Origin: an archaeon
GTDB lineage: Archaea > Hydrothermarchaeota > Hydrothermarchaeia > JALTZZ01 > JALUTC01
Assembly: GCA_027051265.1 (NCBI GenBank)
Contig: JALTZH010000108.1
Coordinates: 1-15,754, forward strand
DNA length: 15,754 bases
Direction: 5' to 3'
Positions 14,038 through 15,754 of this stretch are shown piece after piece. Each line of letters starts with the position of its first letter. Within the stretch, counting starts at the first letter, position 1. The notes below the pieces were generated by a model, which made no database searches, had not been told where the DNA came from, and saw only the letters and a list, made by a program, of their open reading frames with translations. The position numbers and the translations under genes are program-made.

Positions 14038-14078
14038 CTGAAAAGCTTCACGACTTTTTTGTATAATTATCTTTTCAG
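14038..14078. repeat. 8-bp inverted repeat after the small membrane gene
   Basis: CTGAAAAG (14038-14045) and CTTTTCAG (14071-14078) are perfect inverted arms around 25 bases that include a run of six T. It could form part of a terminator for the trpS transcript. No RNA family was recognised. Confidence 0.4.
14053..14062 (+). terminator. T-tract after the trpS operon
   Basis: ACTTTTTTGT lies about 57 bp after the last stop codon of the trpS pair and is the first clear T run there. It is a reasonable archaeal termination point. Confidence 0.35.
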
Positions 14079-14126
14079 GATTCTTAATTTTTAATATTTA
14101 ATTGTTTGCACTTTTCCTCATTTTTT

Positions 14127-14139
14127 TTATTTATATACT
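14127..14139 (+). promoter_or_regulatory. Possible TATA box before aTrm56
   Basis: TTATTTATATACT lies about 75 bp before the aTrm56 start. The expected transcription start, about 25 bp downstream, falls within or next to the GC-rich hairpin at 14149-14171. Confidence 0.4.
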
Positions 14140-14148
14140 TCTCGTAAG

Positions 14149-14171
14149 TTCCCGATCCTCAGGGTCGGGAA
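14149..14171. repeat. GC-rich hairpin of unknown role
   Basis: TTCCCGATCCT and AGGGTCGGGAA around a single C give an almost perfect inverted repeat (one G-T pair), about 60% GC in a very A/T-rich setting. GGGA at its end can alternatively pair with TCCC at 14181-14184. The look resembles the subterminal hairpin of IS200/IS605-type elements, but no transposase remains. It could also be a structured RNA or a leader element of aTrm56. Confidence 0.65.
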
Positions 14172-14210
14172 TGATATAGGTCCCAAAAAGTTTAAGCTAT
14201 ACTAGTAGTA

Positions 14211-14741
14211 TTGAAAAGTAAAATAATTGTATACAGATTGGGACATAGACCAACACGAGATAAGAGAATAACAACTCATGTTGGTTTAGTTGCTAGAGCT
14301 TTTGGTGCTAATGGTATTATACTTGATAAATACGATGAGAATGTAATTACCAGTATTAAAAAAGTTGTTGAAAGATTTGGGAACGATTTTTTTATAGAAG
14401 TAAAGGAGAACTGGAGATCATTTTTACGGGAATGGAAGAAACAAGGTGGAAAAATTGTTCATTTAACGATGTATGGTATAAATGTGGATGATATTATAGA
14501 GGAAATTAAAAGAGAAAAAAATCTATTAGTTATAGTTGGTTCAGAAAAAGTACCTGGAGAAATCTTTAAAATTGCAGATTACAACGTTGCAATAGGAAAT
14601 CAACCACACAGCGAAGTATCTGCATTAGCCATATTTTTGGATAGGTATTTTGAGGGTAAAGAGTTAAAAAAAGAGTTTAAAAATGCTAAGATTAAAATTA
14701 TACCACAAAAAAAAGGTAAAAAAGTTATTAAAATAGGATAA
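14211..14741 (+). CDS. tRNA (cytidine-56) 2'-O-methyltransferase aTrm56
   Basis: This archaea-specific SPOUT methyltransferase makes Cm56 in the T-loop of tRNAs. The protein has 176 residues, close to the family length. The N-terminal signature [17 protein letters not shown] (8-24) plus ARAFGANGI (29-36) is diagnostic. The knot region contains [13 protein letters not shown] (106-118) and [22 protein letters not shown] (124-145), the SAM-binding part. The start is TTG at 14211. An in-frame TAG lies just two codons upstream and no ATG precedes the conserved motif, so TTG is the only reasonable start. No Shine-Dalgarno is visible. The C-terminus is rich in lysine. The gene stands alone, with the UbiE-like methyltransferase 96 bp downstream. 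Confidence 0.93.
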   Translation: MKSKIIVYRLGHRPTRDKRITTHVGLVARAFGANGIILDKYDENVITSIKKVVERFGNDFFIEVKENWRSFLREWKKQGGKIVHLTMYGINVDDIIEEIKREKNLLVIVGSEKVPGEIFKIADYNVAIGNQPHSEVSALAIFLDRYFEGKELKKEFKNAKIKIIPQKKGKKVIKIG

Positions 14742-14751
14742 TTTGATAAGG

Positions 14752-14800
14752 AATCTCATGAGAAAACATTGGTATCGTTCTAATGGTTGAGAGATTTTTT
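14752..14800 (+). terminator. Possible hairpin terminator after aTrm56
   Basis: AATCTC (14752-14757) and GAGATT (14791-14796) are inverted arms, and the second runs into TTTTTT. The 33-base loop also contains the palindrome TCTCATGAGA. It may end aTrm56 transcription. Confidence 0.35.
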
Positions 14801-14837
14801 AGGACTTACTTTTAATTGATAGGGAGTGTGAAAAAAT

Positions 14838-15491
14838 TTGTTATCAAAAAAAATTATAATGAAAATTTTTTCTTCGATTTCAAAGAGATATGATATAATC
14901 AATAAGATAAATTCTCTAGGTTTTGATGACAAATGGAGAAGATTCCTGGTAAAAAATTTTGTAAAAGGAGTCATACTAGATGTTGGAACCGGAAGTGGTG
15001 CAACGTTAAAACATATAAAAGATTATAAAATTAAGATTGGTATTGATATAAGTAAAGAAATGTTAAAAATAGCTAGACTTAAAACCAATGCATATCTAAT
15101 TTTAGCAGATGCCCACTTCCTTCCTTTTAAAGATGAGATGTTTGATACAATAATATTAGTATTCGTGTATAGAAATTTAGAGGATAGAAAAACTTTTCTG
15201 AAAGAAGCATACAGGTTACTTAAAAATAAAGGGAAACTTCTTATATTAGAATTTTTCATGCCAAAAAATGTTGTTTTAAAACTGATATATATATTAGTTT
15301 GGCTTCCCCTGATAAATTTAATCGGTTACATTATTTCGGGAAATTTTTTTGCTTATAAATATTTAAGAAACTCTATAAAAAAATTTTCATCCAAAGATAT
15401 TATACTTGAATTATCTTCGTTTGGGTTTAAGGTTAGGACCTTAGACTTATCCTTTGGAATTGTTCGTCTCTATATTGCGTTTAAGATTTAA
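14838..15491 (+). CDS. UbiE/MenG-like SAM-dependent methyltransferase
   Basis: This class I methyltransferase of 217 residues most resembles the UbiE/COQ5/MenG family, which methylates quinone precursors. SAM-binding motif I is [14 protein letters not shown] (45-58), followed by [12 protein letters not shown] (68-79), [13 protein letters not shown] (91-103) and RNLEDR (112-117), a relative of the family's G-L-R-N motif. The N-terminal [20 protein letters not shown] and the [15 protein letters not shown] segment (173-187) also match UbiE. A hydrophobic stretch at 144-172 may touch the membrane or a lipid substrate. The start is TTG 14838, nine bases after GGGAGTG; ATG 14859 is a shorter alternative. 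The 3' end overlaps the convergent YHS gene by 11 bp. The substrate (menaquinone precursor or another isoprenoid) is not decided by sequence. Confidence 0.75.
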   Translation: MLSKKIIMKIFSSISKRYDIINKINSLGFDDKWRRFLVKNFVKGVILDVGTGSGATLKHIKDYKIKIGIDISKEMLKIARLKTNAYLILADAHFLPFKDEMFDTIILVFVYRNLEDRKTFLKEAYRLLKNKGKLLILEFFMPKNVVLKLIYILVWLPLINLIGYIISGNFFAYKYLRNSIKKFSSKDIILELSSFGFKVRTLDLSFGIVRLYIAFKI

Positions 15492-15618
15492 TATATTTCT
15501 CTGGATTCTTTTCAAACTCGCTTTTACAATGATCGCAACAGAAATAATAAACTTTTCCCTTATAAACGGTTTTGTATTTGGTATCCTTACTAACTTTCAT
15601 CTTACATACAGGATCAAT
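15481..15618 (-). CDS. Small YHS-domain metal-binding protein
   Basis: This 45-residue protein consists only of a YHS domain, a small Cys-based metal-binding module related to TRASH domains. The sequence begins DPVCKMKV (Cys5), continues [24 protein letters not shown] (Cys27, Cys28, Cys31) and ends IKS. No ATG, GTG or TTG lies in frame before DPVC. The best start is ATT at 15618-15616, five bases after a GAGG ribosome-binding site. It is exactly where family members begin with M-D-P-V-C. It could also be an ATG with a sequencing error. The gene ends inside the convergent methyltransferase gene. Such proteins occur near copper or other metal handling genes; none is visible here, so the metal and role are unknown. 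Confidence 0.75.
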   Translation of the reverse strand: MDPVCKMKVSKDTKYKTVYKGKVYYFCCDHCKSEFEKNPEKYIKS

Positions 15619-15623
15619 ATATT

Positions 15624-15627
15624 CCTC
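15624..15627 (-). promoter_or_regulatory. RBS supporting an ATT start
   Basis: GAGG on the minus strand, followed by AATAT and then ATT, places initiation at the unusual ATT codon directly before DPVC of the YHS protein. Confidence 0.5.
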
Positions 15628-15642
15628 AATAATTAAAAAATT

Positions 15643-15656
15643 AAAAAATATTTAAA
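15643..15656 (-). promoter_or_regulatory. Possible TATA box and T-tract before the YHS gene
   Basis: AATTTAAATATTTT on the minus strand lies about 30 bp before the ATT start and could serve as its TATA box. The following T runs could also terminate the gene ending at 15652. Confidence 0.35.
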
Positions 15657-15754
15657 TTAAATTTAGCTTTCTCCACAATTTTTTAAATGATGGATATAAT
15701 GTATTTGGAAAAAAGTATAAAATTAATAATTTATTTAATGATCTAATTGTTGGA
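15652..15754 (-). CDS. C-terminal end of an unknown gene (partial)
   Basis: A minus-strand reading frame stays open from the right window edge to a TAA at 15654-15652, giving 33 residues. The sequence is basic and hydrophobic, including LNKLLILYFFPNTLYPSFKK and ending WRKLNLI. It has the look of a real protein tail, such as the C-terminus of a glycosyltransferase or membrane-associated enzyme, but it is too short to identify. It would be 33 bp upstream of the YHS start on the same strand. Confidence 0.4.
   Translation of the reverse strand, partial: PTIRSLNKLLILYFFPNTLYPSFKKLWRKLNLI

Noticed and set aside
14005-14045. Possible C/D box sRNA on the plus strand, with a TATGAGA-like C' box and CTGA
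   Set aside because: There is no acceptable C box and no D' box; the match is too weak.
15454-15636. Plus-strand reading frame of 60 residues at the end of the methyltransferase gene
   Set aside because: It lies opposite the YHS gene, whose cysteine pattern is convincing; this frame is its shadow.
1-15754. CRISPR array, tRNA or rRNA gene
   Set aside because: No regularly spaced direct repeats, no tRNA-like cloverleaf with T-loop motif and no rRNA sequence were seen on reading both strands.

Overview
The window comes from an AT-rich archaeon. Evidence for this is three archaellin genes with class III signal peptides, an archaeal-type TrpRS, the archaeal tRNA methylase aTrm56, a tetraether-synthase-like radical SAM protein, Shine-Dalgarno sequences of the GGTGAT/GAGGTG type, TATA-box promoters with some apparently leaderless genes, and a canonical double-guide C/D box sRNA. 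A thermophilic, euryarchaeal-type lineage is plausible, but I cannot name the species.

Positions 1-6276 (minus strand) hold a compact chemotaxis operon. It is read as a soluble PAS-containing methyl-accepting protein, cheY, cheW, cheA, cheC2, cheC1, cheD and cheR; cheR runs off the left edge. Several junctions are 4-bp ATGA overlaps. The genes form one signalling unit: the receptor controls CheA through CheW, CheA phosphorylates CheY, two CheC phosphatases remove the phosphate, and CheD and CheR adjust receptor modification.

Positions 6355-8606 (minus strand) hold three archaellin genes immediately upstream of the chemotaxis operon. Each has its own TATA-like promoter, T-tract terminator and inverted repeat in its leader or promoter region. 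The copy nearest the che operon is a nucleotide mosaic of the other two. No other archaellum genes (arlC-arlJ) are in the window.

Positions 8743-10302 (plus strand) encode a tetraether-lipid-synthase-like radical SAM enzyme, divergent from the archaellins. Next, on the minus strand, come a TupA-like tungstate-binding lipoprotein (10353-11324), a previously unlabelled C/D box sRNA (11397-11448) and a membrane-anchored winged-helix protein (11679-12578). TrpRS and a small three-helix membrane protein follow on the plus strand (12618-13995). An isolated GC-rich hairpin lies at 14149-14171. Then come aTrm56 (14211-14741) and a UbiE-like methyltransferase (14838-15491). At the right edge, on the minus strand, are a 45-residue YHS-domain protein that appears to start at ATT and the tail of another gene.

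The strongest new observation is the C/D box sRNA. Its D' guide pairs with the 23S rRNA peptidyl-transferase region, as recalled from the conserved sequence. The next most interesting are the archaellin mosaicism with separate leader structures, the GC-rich hairpin, and the ATT-start YHS gene.
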